A DNA stretch of 57,457 nucleotides from an uncultured Prevotellaceae bacterium (GTDB taxonomy: Bacteria; Bacteroidota; Bacteroidia; Bacteroidales; Bacteroidaceae), in the NCBI GenBank assembly GCA_902776475.1, contig CACYQD010000019.1:1-57457 (forward strand), read 5' to 3'. The translations under genes and the position numbers were made by a program. The notes under the pieces were generated by a model. The model searched no databases and was not told the DNA's origin. It was given only the letters and a program-made list of their open reading frames with translations. This document shows, piece by piece, positions 41,901 to 50,943 of the stretch. Position 1 is the stretch's first letter, and every line of letters starts with the position of its first letter.

Positions 41901-42653
41901 ATGGAAACAAAAAGCAATAACGAGAAATGGTGGATAGACTTCTTTAAAGGCGACTTTACGGAAGTGGTGCTCAACCAACAAGCGGCTGAAACGGTGAGTT
42001 TCATGAAGCAGACAGGCCAGGTGCTGCCAGGCATGAAAGCCTTCGACCAGTGTTGTGGGAAAGGCTACCTGGCACACGGGCTGGACAAGGCCGGGCTGAC
42101 CGTCACCGGCATTGACATCTCGGAACCGTATATTGAATATGCCCGCACCCAACTGTCTTCTGAGCGGACAGAATTTGTGTTAGGCGATGCGGAGACCTAC
42201 CTGAGACCAGCCGAATTTGACATCTCCATCAACTGGAACACCAGTTTCGGCTATCGTCAGAATGACGAGGAAAACGAGCGGATGCTCATACCGTTCAGCA
42301 AGAACCTGAAGGAGAACGGGCAGTTCTTCTTCTCGACAATGAACCCTTTGTTCATCAACCGGCATTTCCAACGGTTTATCGTCAAGCAGGTTCCTTCCGG
42401 CGACAGTACGATCATCACCATCCGCGAAAGCAGGATTGAGCAGGGCATGATGAAGTCAGACTGGCTGATCGTCTATCCAGACGGGCACCGCGAGACGGCA
42501 TACGGACAAACCAAACTATATAGCGTAGAGGAATTAAAGGCCATGTTCCTGCGCTATGGACTCCGTGTGGAACAAGTCTATGGCGACATCGCACGTTCTC
42601 CCTATGACGAAGACCATCCAAGCATGATTCTGTATGGACACAAAATACAATGA
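41901..42653 (+). CDS. SAM-dependent methyltransferase
   Basis: A 250-aa class I methyltransferase. Motif I is FDQCCGKGYLAHGLDKAGL near residue 50, with an acidic TGIDISEPYIEYAR after it, and FDISINWNTSFGY in the motif IV position. The size and fold suit O- or N-methylation of small molecules. Its 3' end overlaps the A-T-R synthetase by 20 nt, which implies coupled translation and a tailoring role for that product. The acceptor is unknown. Confidence 0.87.
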   Translation: METKSNNEKWWIDFFKGDFTEVVLNQQAAETVSFMKQTGQVLPGMKAFDQCCGKGYLAHGLDKAGLTVTGIDISEPYIEYARTQLSSERTEFVLGDAETYLRPAEFDISINWNTSFGYRQNDEENERMLIPFSKNLKENGQFFFSTMNPLFINRHFQRFIVKQVPSGDSTIITIRESRIEQGMMKSDWLIVYPDGHRETAYGQTKLYSVEELKAMFLRYGLRVEQVYGDIARSPYDEDHPSMILYGHKIQ

Positions 42654-45489
42654 TATTCTTTCCGTATTGCAGCGCATCTGCCAAACCAACCCCGGGCAGG
42701 CCGCTGTGGTCGAGGGCGACCATGCTGTGCTCTCCTACCAACAGTTGTGGCAACAGGCTCTATGCGTGGCGGAATATGTGAAATGCAATATCGGCGGCAG
42801 CACCTTCGTAGGCCTGAACCTGCCTAAGTCGGCGGCATATATCGTCGGCATAATAGGCTGTTGGATGGCAGGAAAGGCTTTTGTCCCCATCGGGACTGAC
42901 CTGCCCCCAGTCCGCCAAAGATTTATCATTGACCATGCAGACATCAAACTGTGCTTGGACATGAATACTTTCCGTGAGGCCACTTCCGGACCCACGGCAA
43001 CCTCCATTGTCCCGAACGGTCCACAAACTCCGGCTTACATGATTTACAGTTCAGGTACCACGGGCACTCCAAAAGGCATACTCGTGGGACATGCCGGACT
43101 TTGCAACCTGGCCAGATGCCAGCGAAAGGCCTTTGGCATCGACAGCCATTCACGCTACCTGTTTTTCCTCTCAGTCAATTTCGACGCATCCATTTCCGAC
43201 ATACTGGTCACCCTGACATCGGGAGCCACGCTGGTGATAGAACCTGTGCCCCAGGAAGAACTGGCCATGACGCTTTTTGACGTGGTGGAAAAGCGAGGCG
43301 TAACCCACACGGACATCCCACCGTCGCTGCTGAAGATGCTGGCTCCGGAACGATGTCCAGACTGCCTGCAGACGATAGTCATCGGCGGTGAGCCCGCCGA
43401 CATCGGCACCGTCAGACGCTGGAGCAGGAGACTCCGGCTCATCAATGTCTATGGTCCGACGGAAGCCACCGTATGCACCAGTATGTGCCCATGTGATGCA
43501 GGATGGGACGCTCCCCTCTTAGGAGAAGTGCTCGACGCCACGCATTATCACATATATGCCGACGGCCGTCTGGATGCTGCCGATGGTGAGTTGTGGATCT
43601 CCGGCATTGGCCTTGCCCTGGGCTATTACAAAGACGAGGAACTGACGCAAAAGAAGTTTCCTGTCATCGACGGTGTACGCTATTACAGAACCTCTGACCA
43701 CGTCAGGAAAGACGGCAGCCAGCGACTCGTCTTTGTGGGAAGGATAGACCGTCAGGTAAAGTTCCACGGCCAGCTTATAGAACTGGAAGAGATAGAGCAC
43801 ACATTGCGAGCCAACAGGAATGTGGGGACTGTGGCAGTCGTCAAAAGGAGCATCGATGCAGAAAACGCCAAAGAAGCCATTGTAGCCTTCGTCCAACTTG
43901 CAGAGAACAGTTTGCCGCAAGCCGATGTGAAACAGCAGCTGCGCCAATGCTGCAAGCACCATCTGCCCAAATGGATGATGCCATCGTTTTTTGAGTTCAT
44001 CGAACGGATGCCCCTTACCCCGTCGGGAAAAACAGACCTGCAAGCCCTTTCAGCTATCGTGCTGAACAAGACAATCCATGAAACCCGCTGTCAATACACA
44101 TCGAAAGAGGAAGAGGCAATAGCCTGTGTCATGGCCGACATCCTCAAACTACCGGCCATGGCGGCCGACGACGATTTCTTTCTTTGCGGAGGTGACTCAC
44201 TTGACACCATCATATTGATATCCCGACTTCAGCAAATGGGGATAGCAGTCACTTCAGAGAAACTGCGCCAGGCCCCTACCCCACGGCTGTTGGCACAGAT
44301 GAGGAAGCAAGGCGCTTCAATGTGTATCCACTCTTCACAACTGGAGAGTCTGTGGCAGTACACGACCATACCTGTCAGGCAAGAGGCTGCCACAAGCGAT
44401 GCCCGTTGCTTTCTCGTCACGGGAGCGACGGGATTTCTGGGTTCTCATCTGCTGAGCGAACTGCTTGGAAGAGGACAGCGGGTCTGGTGTCTCGTAAGGT
44501 GTTCGTCAACTGCCAATGGATTGGAACGTGTCACGGAAACGTTCAGACGATTCGGATTAGACACACAGCCATTGGAGGGAATCCACATCGCCGTGGGTGA
44601 CATCACCTTGCCCCGTCTCGGTCTTTCGGAAGACGACTACAGACAACTGTCAGAGGAGGTGACTGATGTGATGCATTGTGCAGCGACCGTCAATATGCTG
44701 GCCGACTACGAAGCGCTGAAAGAGACCAACGTCACAGGAACCAGACATGTTTTGGATTTCTGCATGACTGGAGGCAGGAAGAAGCTGCATTACGCGTCCA
44801 CCCTTTCTGTCTTCGTATCAACCGACAGAAATTATGGCACGGTTTTTGAGAATGATGATTTGAGCCTTGCAACAAACATCTACGGCGGCTACGGACAGAC
44901 GAAGTTCGTGGCAGAGAAAATGGTCCTGGGCATCAACTCCGCCTACTGTGACAAATTCATCTACCGTTATGGCCTGCTGTGCGGCGACACAGTCAGAGGT
45001 TTGTCGGCACCCAAGGATTTTCTTGGCATGTTTTTCCGCGGGGCCAAAGCAGCAGGTATGCTTCCTTATGACAAAACCGATGCCATGGCAGTGGACATCA
45101 CCCCTATAGACCAAGCATCACGAATCGTAGCTGATATCATCGAAAGAGACAAGCCAGGTGTTTATCATATCGCAGCAGAAAATCCATTGAACTACAACCA
45201 GCTATGCACGCTGATGAAAGAAGAGGGCATCATCCGCGACCTGGTGGATAATGACCAGTGGCTGAAAGCCATCAGCACTTTTGGGGACAATGCCGATGTC
45301 CAAGCCCTACGCATGGCATTGTGCAGAATGGATGCCAAGCTGTTTCGGCAGATGAGATACCTGGACCTCTTTCAGACCACAGGAATCCGATTCGACATGA
45401 CCAACACCCATGCCGCCACCCCTCAACGATGCAAACATGACAGAGAACTCATCAAACGCTATATCAGGCAATCGTATGAAACATTATAG
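42634..45489 (+). CDS. A-T-R synthetase (adenylation-carrier-thioester reductase)
   Basis: A 951-aa protein resembling a carboxylate reductase. Adenylation: YMIYSSGTTGTPKG near residue 134, VNFDASISD, INVYGPTEATVC, FVGRIDRQVKFHG, TPSGKTDLQAL near 464. Carrier: FFLCGGDSLDTI near 518 (Ser for phosphopantetheine). Reductase: VTGATGFLGSHLLSEL near 594 and YGQTKFVAEK (catalytic Tyr/Lys). It should activate one acid or amino acid and release it as an aldehyde or alcohol. It is overlapped upstream by the methyltransferase (20 nt) and downstream by nadR (14 nt). There is no condensation domain and no phosphopantetheinyl transferase nearby. Confidence 0.9.
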   Translation: MDTKYNDILSVLQRICQTNPGQAAVVEGDHAVLSYQQLWQQALCVAEYVKCNIGGSTFVGLNLPKSAAYIVGIIGCWMAGKAFVPIGTDLPPVRQRFIIDHADIKLCLDMNTFREATSGPTATSIVPNGPQTPAYMIYSSGTTGTPKGILVGHAGLCNLARCQRKAFGIDSHSRYLFFLSVNFDASISDILVTLTSGATLVIEPVPQEELAMTLFDVVEKRGVTHTDIPPSLLKMLAPERCPDCLQTIVIGGEPADIGTVRRWSRRLRLINVYGPTEATVCTSMCPCDAGWDAPLLGEVLDATHYHIYADGRLDAADGELWISGIGLALGYYKDEELTQKKFPVIDGVRYYRTSDHVRKDGSQRLVFVGRIDRQVKFHGQLIELEEIEHTLRANRNVGTVAVVKRSIDAENAKEAIVAFVQLAENSLPQADVKQQLRQCCKHHLPKWMMPSFFEFIERMPLTPSGKTDLQALSAIVLNKTIHETRCQYTSKEEEAIACVMADILKLPAMAADDDFFLCGGDSLDTIILISRLQQMGIAVTSEKLRQAPTPRLLAQMRKQGASMCIHSSQLESLWQYTTIPVRQEAATSDARCFLVTGATGFLGSHLLSELLGRGQRVWCLVRCSSTANGLERVTETFRRFGLDTQPLEGIHIAVGDITLPRLGLSEDDYRQLSEEVTDVMHCAATVNMLADYEALKETNVTGTRHVLDFCMTGGRKKLHYASTLSVFVSTDRNYGTVFENDDLSLATNIYGGYGQTKFVAEKMVLGINSAYCDKFIYRYGLLCGDTVRGLSAPKDFLGMFFRGAKAAGMLPYDKTDAMAVDITPIDQASRIVADIIERDKPGVYHIAAENPLNYNQLCTLMKEEGIIRDLVDNDQWLKAISTFGDNADVQALRMALCRMDAKLFRQMRYLDLFQTTGIRFDMTNTHAATPQRCKHDRELIKRYIRQSYETL

Positions 45490-46465
45490 AACTGGTTTTG
45501 TCTTGGGCAAGTTTTGTCCGCTGCATAGAGGACACATGCTGCTCATCCAGCGTGCCATCGACGAATGTAAAACCGTTTACATCGTCGTCGACAACATCAT
45601 GGACGAAGTCATACCCGTCAGCCGCCGTATGCAATGGGTCAGACAGCAATACCCCACTGCAGTCGTATTGACCCAGGAGCACCCGTTGCCCCAAGACCCT
45701 TCGGAGACGCCGCGTTTTTGGGACATCTGGCGCGACACCCTGCTGCATCTGCTGCCCCAGCCCATTGATGCGGTCTTCGCTTCAGAACAATATGGCGAAC
45801 GGCTGGCAAAAGAGCTGTCGGCAGACATCGTGATGGTCGATCCCGAAAGGCAAGCCATCCCCATTTCCGCGACACGCATCCGCGAAGACGTGCTGGGACA
45901 GTGGACATATCTCGCACCAGCCGTTCAGCGTGACCTGCGGAAAGTGATATGCGTCTACGGACCGGAGTCAACGGGAAAGTCAACACTGACCAGGCAGCTT
46001 GCCGACTATTACAAGATGCCATACGTGGAGGAATATGCGAAACACATCATCGACTCAAAGCACGGCGACATCTGTTTTGAAGATATGGAAACCATCGTGA
46101 AAGGGCACCACCAGGCCATAGAGGATGCGCTACGGCAAAACACACCTTTGCTGTTTGTCGACACCGATGCCATTATCTCCAAACTATGGTCGAAAGAACT
46201 GTTTGGTAAGGAATCGCCCCTCATCGAAGAGTACATCGCCCGGCAGCGATTTGACTATTACCTGCTGCTTGATGTCGATTTGCCCTGGGTGAACGACATT
46301 CATCGATACCGCCCAAATGAAAGAGAGCTGTTTTTCCATATGTGTGAAGAACAACTCGTCAAGCGGAAGAAAAACTATGCTGTTATTCGCGGGCACAATG
46401 GCCAACGATTCGAGAATGCGAAGCAAAGTATAGAGAAATTTCTATCTTCCGTTTACCTTTCTTGA
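45476..46465 (+). CDS. nadR: NadR-like NMN adenylyltransferase/ribosylnicotinamide kinase
   Basis: A 329-aa bifunctional enzyme starting MKHYRTGFVLGKFCPLHRGH. The nucleotidyltransferase half has GKFCPLHRGHML (HxGH) and PISATRIRED (ISxTxxR); the kinase half has VYGPESTGKSTLTRQL (P-loop) and FVDTDAIISKLW. There is no N-terminal HTH, as in other Bacteroidetes NadR proteins. It makes NAD from NMN or ribosylnicotinamide. Its ATG lies inside the end of the synthetase gene (14-nt overlap), so it belongs to that transcript. It may be a normal salvage enzyme carried along, or may adenylylate a cluster intermediate. Confidence 0.85.
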   Translation: MKHYRTGFVLGKFCPLHRGHMLLIQRAIDECKTVYIVVDNIMDEVIPVSRRMQWVRQQYPTAVVLTQEHPLPQDPSETPRFWDIWRDTLLHLLPQPIDAVFASEQYGERLAKELSADIVMVDPERQAIPISATRIREDVLGQWTYLAPAVQRDLRKVICVYGPESTGKSTLTRQLADYYKMPYVEEYAKHIIDSKHGDICFEDMETIVKGHHQAIEDALRQNTPLLFVDTDAIISKLWSKELFGKESPLIEEYIARQRFDYYLLLDVDLPWVNDIHRYRPNERELFFHMCEEQLVKRKKNYAVIRGHNGQRFENAKQSIEKFLSSVYLS

Positions 46466-46504
46466 GTTTTTGGCATTATATAATGGTGTTTAACTTAAAA
46501 TCAT

Positions 46505-47164
46505 ATGCAAATATTATTTATTGTCTTTTTAATTGTGGTTGTTGGATTATTAGCCAACAAGTTTATGAATCAACGGACACAGTCCGATGAGAAGAACGAT
46601 GAGCATGAGCAGACTCTGAATGCAGAGACAGTCCATGCTGCCCCTCATGATCACATCAATGGAAAAACAGAAGACAATCTTAATGAAAAGGAGAAAAAAG
46701 ATATGGAAAACAACAATCCGGGAGAGAAGAAAGGAACGAGAGACCTGTTGCTTGAGACACTGACCCAAATCGGCTGTCAGTATGAAATCGGCGAAGAAGA
46801 CGGAGATATTCAATTTGGTTATCAAGGAGAGTATTTTGTGGCCAGAGCCACCAATAGCAGTCCCTTCATTCACCTCTACGACACCCACTGGGGACGTGTG
46901 GAACTGTATGATATCGATGAGTTTGCGAGATTGAAAAAAGCAATCAACCAATCCAACATCGACAATAGCGTGACTGCAGTGTACACGATTGACCAGGAAG
47001 GAAGCAATGTTATTGTTCACAGCAAGGCCGTCATTCTGTTCACACAAGATATACCCGATATTGGAGATTATTTGCGGATGGAACTTCGTGAATTCTTTAA
47101 AGTGCACGAAACCATCCATAGGGAAATGGTCAAGCAAAGAGAGAAGGAGGCCAAGCAACAGTGA
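46505..47164 (+). CDS. Single-pass membrane protein with YbjN-like domain
   Basis: A 219-aa protein. The N-terminal membrane helix (FIVFLIVVVGLLANKFM) is followed by a long charged linker of about 55 residues (low complexity, Asn/Glu/Lys-rich). The C-terminal domain of about 125 residues (LLETLTQIGCQYEIGEEDGD, IHLYDTHWGRVELYD, EGSNVIVHSKAVILF) has the alternating alpha-beta pattern of YbjN/type III chaperone-like folds. That comparison is by pattern only. It stands 39 nt after nadR and its operon membership is uncertain. Confidence 0.55.
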   Translation: MQILFIVFLIVVVGLLANKFMNQRTQSDEKNDEHEQTLNAETVHAAPHDHINGKTEDNLNEKEKKDMENNNPGEKKGTRDLLLETLTQIGCQYEIGEEDGDIQFGYQGEYFVARATNSSPFIHLYDTHWGRVELYDIDEFARLKKAINQSNIDNSVTAVYTIDQEGSNVIVHSKAVILFTQDIPDIGDYLRMELREFFKVHETIHREMVKQREKEAKQQ

Positions 47165-47192
47165 TTTGATTGTATAGGATATGCAGCAGGAA

Positions 47193-47224
47193 TTTGTATG
47201 AATAGGAATTTTTGCTTATATTTG
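47193..47224 (+). promoter_or_regulatory. Promoter of the esterase/GH43 operon
   Basis: TTTG (47193-47196), 20 bp, TATATTTG (47217-47224): full consensus. It reads into the nitroreductase fragment and then the esterase and GH43 genes. Confidence 0.7.
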
Positions 47225-47319
47225 TAGCCTGTATAGCGAACTCACATCTATGACAGAGCGAGCAGGAACTCAGGTGAAATCATTTTCTTCCTATTTAATC
47301 ATTCACAAAGCAATTGGAT

Positions 47320-47475
47320 ATGAACAAGAAATTATTTTTCGGTGCTGTTCTGGCTAAACTGTTTTCCATACGAGAAAACGACACGGTCATGGCTGTCATC
47401 CCACTCGGCTACAGAGCAAAGGTCCCCAATCGTCCTGAGAGAAAAAACTTAGATAAAAACGTAAAATTCTTCTGA
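47320..47475 (+). pseudogene. Nitroreductase C-terminal fragment
   Basis: A 51-codon frame. From residue 13 it reads KLFSIRENDTVMAVIPLGYR and then PNRPERK, the typical last 35-40 residues of a flavin nitroreductase (IPxxxxVxAxIPxGYP...P..R.RK). The rest of the domain is absent and an unrelated 12-residue start precedes it. It is probably a decayed remnant now lying in the leader of the esterase gene, whose ATG follows its stop by 1 nt. Confidence 0.5.
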
Positions 47476-47476
47476 T

Positions 47477-48949
47477 ATGAAATACATGAGAAGCACCATC
47501 CTCGTCGCTGTGCTCTTGTTATGCGCCACCATCTCCAAGGCACAACAATATCAACAAGAGAACGACATCCCTTACACTGAGTCTGCCGATGCCTACGCAA
47601 AAGAACGCTGCAAACTTGACGTTTACTACTCCAACGATCTGAAGGATGCCCCTGTGGTGGTCTGGTTTCATGGCGGAGGTATAGAAGGCGGCAACAAGCA
47701 CATCGACCCGCAGTTGAGGAACAGCGGACTCGTGGTCGTAGCAGCCAACTACCGGCTGCTGCCCAAGGCCCACATCGATGACATTCTCGACGATGCCGCC
47801 GCAGCTGTGGCCTGGACCTACAAGAACATTGCGAAATATGGTGGCAGCAAGCGCAAGATCTTCGTGGCCGGACACTCTGCCGGAGGCTATCTGCTCGACA
47901 TGATCGGACTGGACAAACACTGGCTCGCCAAGTATGGCGTGGATGCAGACTCGCTGGCCGCCCTTGTGCCTTTCAGCGGACAGTGCATCACCCATTACAA
48001 CGTCCGCAAGCAGCAAGGCATATCACCCCTGCAGGCTACCATCGACCAGTACGCACCACTCACCTTTGTCCGACCTGACGCGCCACCCATCGTCATCATA
48101 TCGGGTGACAGAGAGCAGGAACTGCTTGGGCGTTATGAAGAACAGGCCTATTTCTGGCGCATGCTGAAACTCGTGGGGCACAAGGATGTGACACTCTACG
48201 AGATGCAGGGTTATGACCATGGCGCCATGGCACAACCCGCCTACAAGATTCTGAAAGACCATATCAAGCGCATCACCAGCAAGATGACCTCTGCCCTGCC
48301 ACAGCCAATGATCAAGACCGAGCAGCAGGCTGAGTATCGTTTTATCTGGCAACCGGAATACATCAGAAACGGAGCCAAGATCGACGACGTGAACCCATCC
48401 ATTCTTCACCTGGCTGGCAACAACGGCTACTATGACCTTACGGCAGAGACAGGCACACTCGTCAAAAGCCTGCGCGATTTCACCGTATCCGTCTGGTTCA
48501 AGGTCAGTTCGGAAAACCAGCTCGACGGCTATGGTCATTTCCTCTTCGCCTTCTCCCAACTGGCAGAGAACAGCGCCCATGAAGGTCCATACATGGCCAT
48601 GCGGTTGAATGAGCAGCGCTTTGAAACCTCCACGGGCGGCTATGAGCATGAGGAGATCATCATGCAGGGAGGCAAGCCCAAGCGCGACAAATGGGTTCAT
48701 GCCCTCTACCGCCAGCAAGGGCACAAGGGTGAGCTGTTTCTCGACGGCAAACTCATCGGGCGTAATGAGAAGATGCCCATCCTCGCAGAGGTCTTCCGCG
48801 ATGCCCCGGCCAACTGTTGGATAGGCCGTGCACCTTTCCGTGGCGACAAGTATTTGACACAAACAGATGTAGCCGATTTCCGCATCTACAATTATGCTGT
48901 CAGCAATCAGGAAATAAGCAAGCTGAAGAAATCATCATTCATACCATAG
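47477..48949 (+). CDS. Alpha/beta-hydrolase esterase with LamG-like C-terminal domain
   Basis: A 490-aa exported protein with a signal peptide (STILVAVLLLCATISKAQ). Residues 25-275 are an esterase/lipase fold: VVWFHGGGIEGG (oxyanion loop), FVAGHSAGGYLLD (nucleophile Ser) and GYDHGAMAQ (catalytic His). Residues 320-488 are a concanavalin-like LamG domain (DFTVSVWFKVS, ELFLDGKLIG, DVADFRIYNYAVS). It is directly followed by GH43 (24 nt), so removal of acyl groups from xylan or arabinoxylan is the likely task. The LamG domain may bind glycans. Confidence 0.8.
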   Translation: MKYMRSTILVAVLLLCATISKAQQYQQENDIPYTESADAYAKERCKLDVYYSNDLKDAPVVVWFHGGGIEGGNKHIDPQLRNSGLVVVAANYRLLPKAHIDDILDDAAAAVAWTYKNIAKYGGSKRKIFVAGHSAGGYLLDMIGLDKHWLAKYGVDADSLAALVPFSGQCITHYNVRKQQGISPLQATIDQYAPLTFVRPDAPPIVIISGDREQELLGRYEEQAYFWRMLKLVGHKDVTLYEMQGYDHGAMAQPAYKILKDHIKRITSKMTSALPQPMIKTEQQAEYRFIWQPEYIRNGAKIDDVNPSILHLAGNNGYYDLTAETGTLVKSLRDFTVSVWFKVSSENQLDGYGHFLFAFSQLAENSAHEGPYMAMRLNEQRFETSTGGYEHEEIIMQGGKPKRDKWVHALYRQQGHKGELFLDGKLIGRNEKMPILAEVFRDAPANCWIGRAPFRGDKYLTQTDVADFRIYNYAVSNQEISKLKKSSFIP

Positions 48950-48973
48950 GAAAAGGAAGGCAGAGAAAACAGA

Positions 48974-50635
48974 ATGAAACGATTGAAAAGACAACTATTG
49001 CTCATAGTCATGCTGTTGCAGACGCTCGGCATTTGTGGTCAGGGGTTTACGAATCCCGTGCTCCCTGGCTTTCACGCCGATCCAAGCGTGTGCCGTGCCG
49101 GTGATGACTTTTACCTCGTAAACAGCACATTCCAATACTTCCCCGGAGTACCTGTATTCCACAGCAAGGACTTGGTGAATTGGGAACAGGTGGGCAACTG
49201 CCTGACCCGGCCGACACAGGTGGATCTAAAAGGCACTGACGGCAATAGCGGCATCTACGCTCCGACCATCCGCTACAACAATGGTCGTTTCTACATGGTG
49301 ACAACGGTCTTTCCCTCGCGCCGCCATTTCTATCTCTGGACAGACAACCCTGCCGGCGAGTGGTCGGAACCCATTGTGATCGACTTTGCCATCGGCAGTT
49401 GTGACCCTACACTATTCTTCGATGAGGACAAATGCTATTTTCTGTGGAAAGAGGGAGACATCAAGATATGCGAGATTGATGTGGAGACGGGCAAGCAGCT
49501 GGGCGAAATCCATCATCTGGGAACAGGCCTCGGCGGACGATATCCTGAGGGGCCGCATATCTACAAGAAGGACGGCTACTACTATCTGTTGCTGGCTGAA
49601 GGAGGAACAGAGCATGGGCATCATGTGAACATCCTCCGCAGCAAGGACCTTTTCGGCCCATACCAGCCGAATCCGGCCAATCCTATTCTCTCACACTTCA
49701 ACATGAAGATGCAGAACAGCCCGATACAGGGTCTGGGGCATGCCGATCTGGTGCAGGCTCCAGACTCTTCGTGGTGGATGATCTGTCTTGGTTACCGCAC
49801 CAGCGGCTATCTCCAGCATGTGATGGGCCGCGAGACCATGCTTGCCCCCGTGACATGGGAAAAAGGCGGTTGGCCAGTGGTAAACGGGGATGGTACGCTG
49901 CAAACCGACATGAAATGCCAAACGCTGCCACTGGTACCGATGACGAATGATCCCGTAAAGGAAGAGTTTGATTACACCAGGCGCAATGCTCCCCAAGACA
50001 GCTATCATACTCTGGGCCTGCCCATGGGATGGATGAGCCTGTGTAACCCCGACTATACCAAATACTCGCTGACAGAGCGTAAAGGCTGGCTCAGACTTTA
50101 CCCCTCCATGACTGACCTAAGCATGACTGCCATTCCCGCAGACACGCCTACCCACAGTTCTTCACCCACATTCATCGCCCGACGACAGACGGAACTTAAC
50201 TTCTCTGCCACTGCGCTGTTTGACCTTTCCCACCTTACCGAAGGCATGCAGGCGGGGCTTACGGCTTATGCAGCTTCGCTGAATCATTATGATGTCATAG
50301 CGGAGAAAAGAAAAGGGAAGATTTTCATCAAGTCGAATGTCCGGTTAGGTCAGACCAGCCACAGTGAAACGGAAATCGAGTTGACAGGAAACCTTGCATA
50401 TCTGCGCATTACGTCTGACAAGGATTTCTATTATATGCTGGCTTCACCCGACGGAATCAATTTCACCCAATTAGCCAAGATGGAATACCGTTTCCTCAGT
50501 ACGGAAACCATAGGCGGTTTTACGGGTGTCATGCTCGGCATCTTTGCACAATATAAAGATGAGACAAGAGATGGCTATGTGGATATAGATTGGTTTGAAT
50601 ACAAGTATCCTCATCATGTTATTGTAAGACGTTAG
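48974..50635 (+). CDS. GH43-family beta-xylosidase/alpha-L-arabinofuranosidase
   Basis: A 553-aa exported glycoside hydrolase. A signal peptide is followed by GFHADPSVCRAGDDFYLV (general base Asp), GSCDPTLFFDEDK (pKa Asp) and YPEGPHIYKKDGYYYL (acid Glu), the complete GH43 set on a five-bladed propeller. The C-terminal 200 residues (FSATALFDLSHL, GFTGVMLGIFAQ) form the beta-sandwich found in xylosidase/arabinofuranosidase subfamilies. With the esterase upstream it forms a small hemicellulose unit. No SusC/D pair is adjacent. Confidence 0.9.
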   Translation: MKRLKRQLLLIVMLLQTLGICGQGFTNPVLPGFHADPSVCRAGDDFYLVNSTFQYFPGVPVFHSKDLVNWEQVGNCLTRPTQVDLKGTDGNSGIYAPTIRYNNGRFYMVTTVFPSRRHFYLWTDNPAGEWSEPIVIDFAIGSCDPTLFFDEDKCYFLWKEGDIKICEIDVETGKQLGEIHHLGTGLGGRYPEGPHIYKKDGYYYLLLAEGGTEHGHHVNILRSKDLFGPYQPNPANPILSHFNMKMQNSPIQGLGHADLVQAPDSSWWMICLGYRTSGYLQHVMGRETMLAPVTWEKGGWPVVNGDGTLQTDMKCQTLPLVPMTNDPVKEEFDYTRRNAPQDSYHTLGLPMGWMSLCNPDYTKYSLTERKGWLRLYPSMTDLSMTAIPADTPTHSSSPTFIARRQTELNFSATALFDLSHLTEGMQAGLTAYAASLNHYDVIAEKRKGKIFIKSNVRLGQTSHSETEIELTGNLAYLRITSDKDFYYMLASPDGINFTQLAKMEYRFLSTETIGGFTGVMLGIFAQYKDETRDGYVDIDWFEYKYPHHVIVRR

Positions 50636-50680
50636 AAGCAAAAAAATAGTCAAAACTCTGAACATTTGTTCAGACTTTTA

Positions 50681-50718
50681 CCCTCGGCATCCACTTTCTG
50701 TGTATCGCCGAGGGTTTT
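50681..50718 (+). terminator. Intrinsic terminator after GH43
   Basis: CCCTCGGC (50681-50688) and GCCGAGGG (50707-50714) form an 8-bp stem followed by TTTT. It closes the esterase/GH43 operon. The rest of the 308-nt gap to 50943 holds two TGTCC hairpins and an AT-rich promoter zone without a clear consensus. Confidence 0.8.
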
Positions 50719-50759
50719 ATGATATTCTATGCTTACTTTTACACCCTGAGACTTGCTGC

Positions 50760-50796
50760 TGTCCGTTTATGGACAGTCATTGTCCGGTATCGGACA
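50760..50796. promoter_or_regulatory. Two adjacent TGTCC/GGACA inverted repeats
   Basis: TGTCC-GTTTAT-GGACA (50760-50775) and TGTCCG-GTAT-CGGACA (50781-50796) are two perfect inverted repeats 21 bp apart, about two helix turns. They lie upstream of the outer-membrane barrel gene, a layout expected of a tandem operator for a dimeric regulator. RNA hairpins are the alternative. Confidence 0.5.
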
Positions 50797-50943
50797 GTGC
50801 GGGAAGTGCCCCTATCCTCATCATCAATGAGTTGCGAATATGGCACGATTTTCGCCATTGTTATGAAAAATTAACATCACACCGTTATATATTTCAGCCA
50901 AAACTGCGTATAAAATAATAAGAAGGCAACGATAAAAAAGAAA

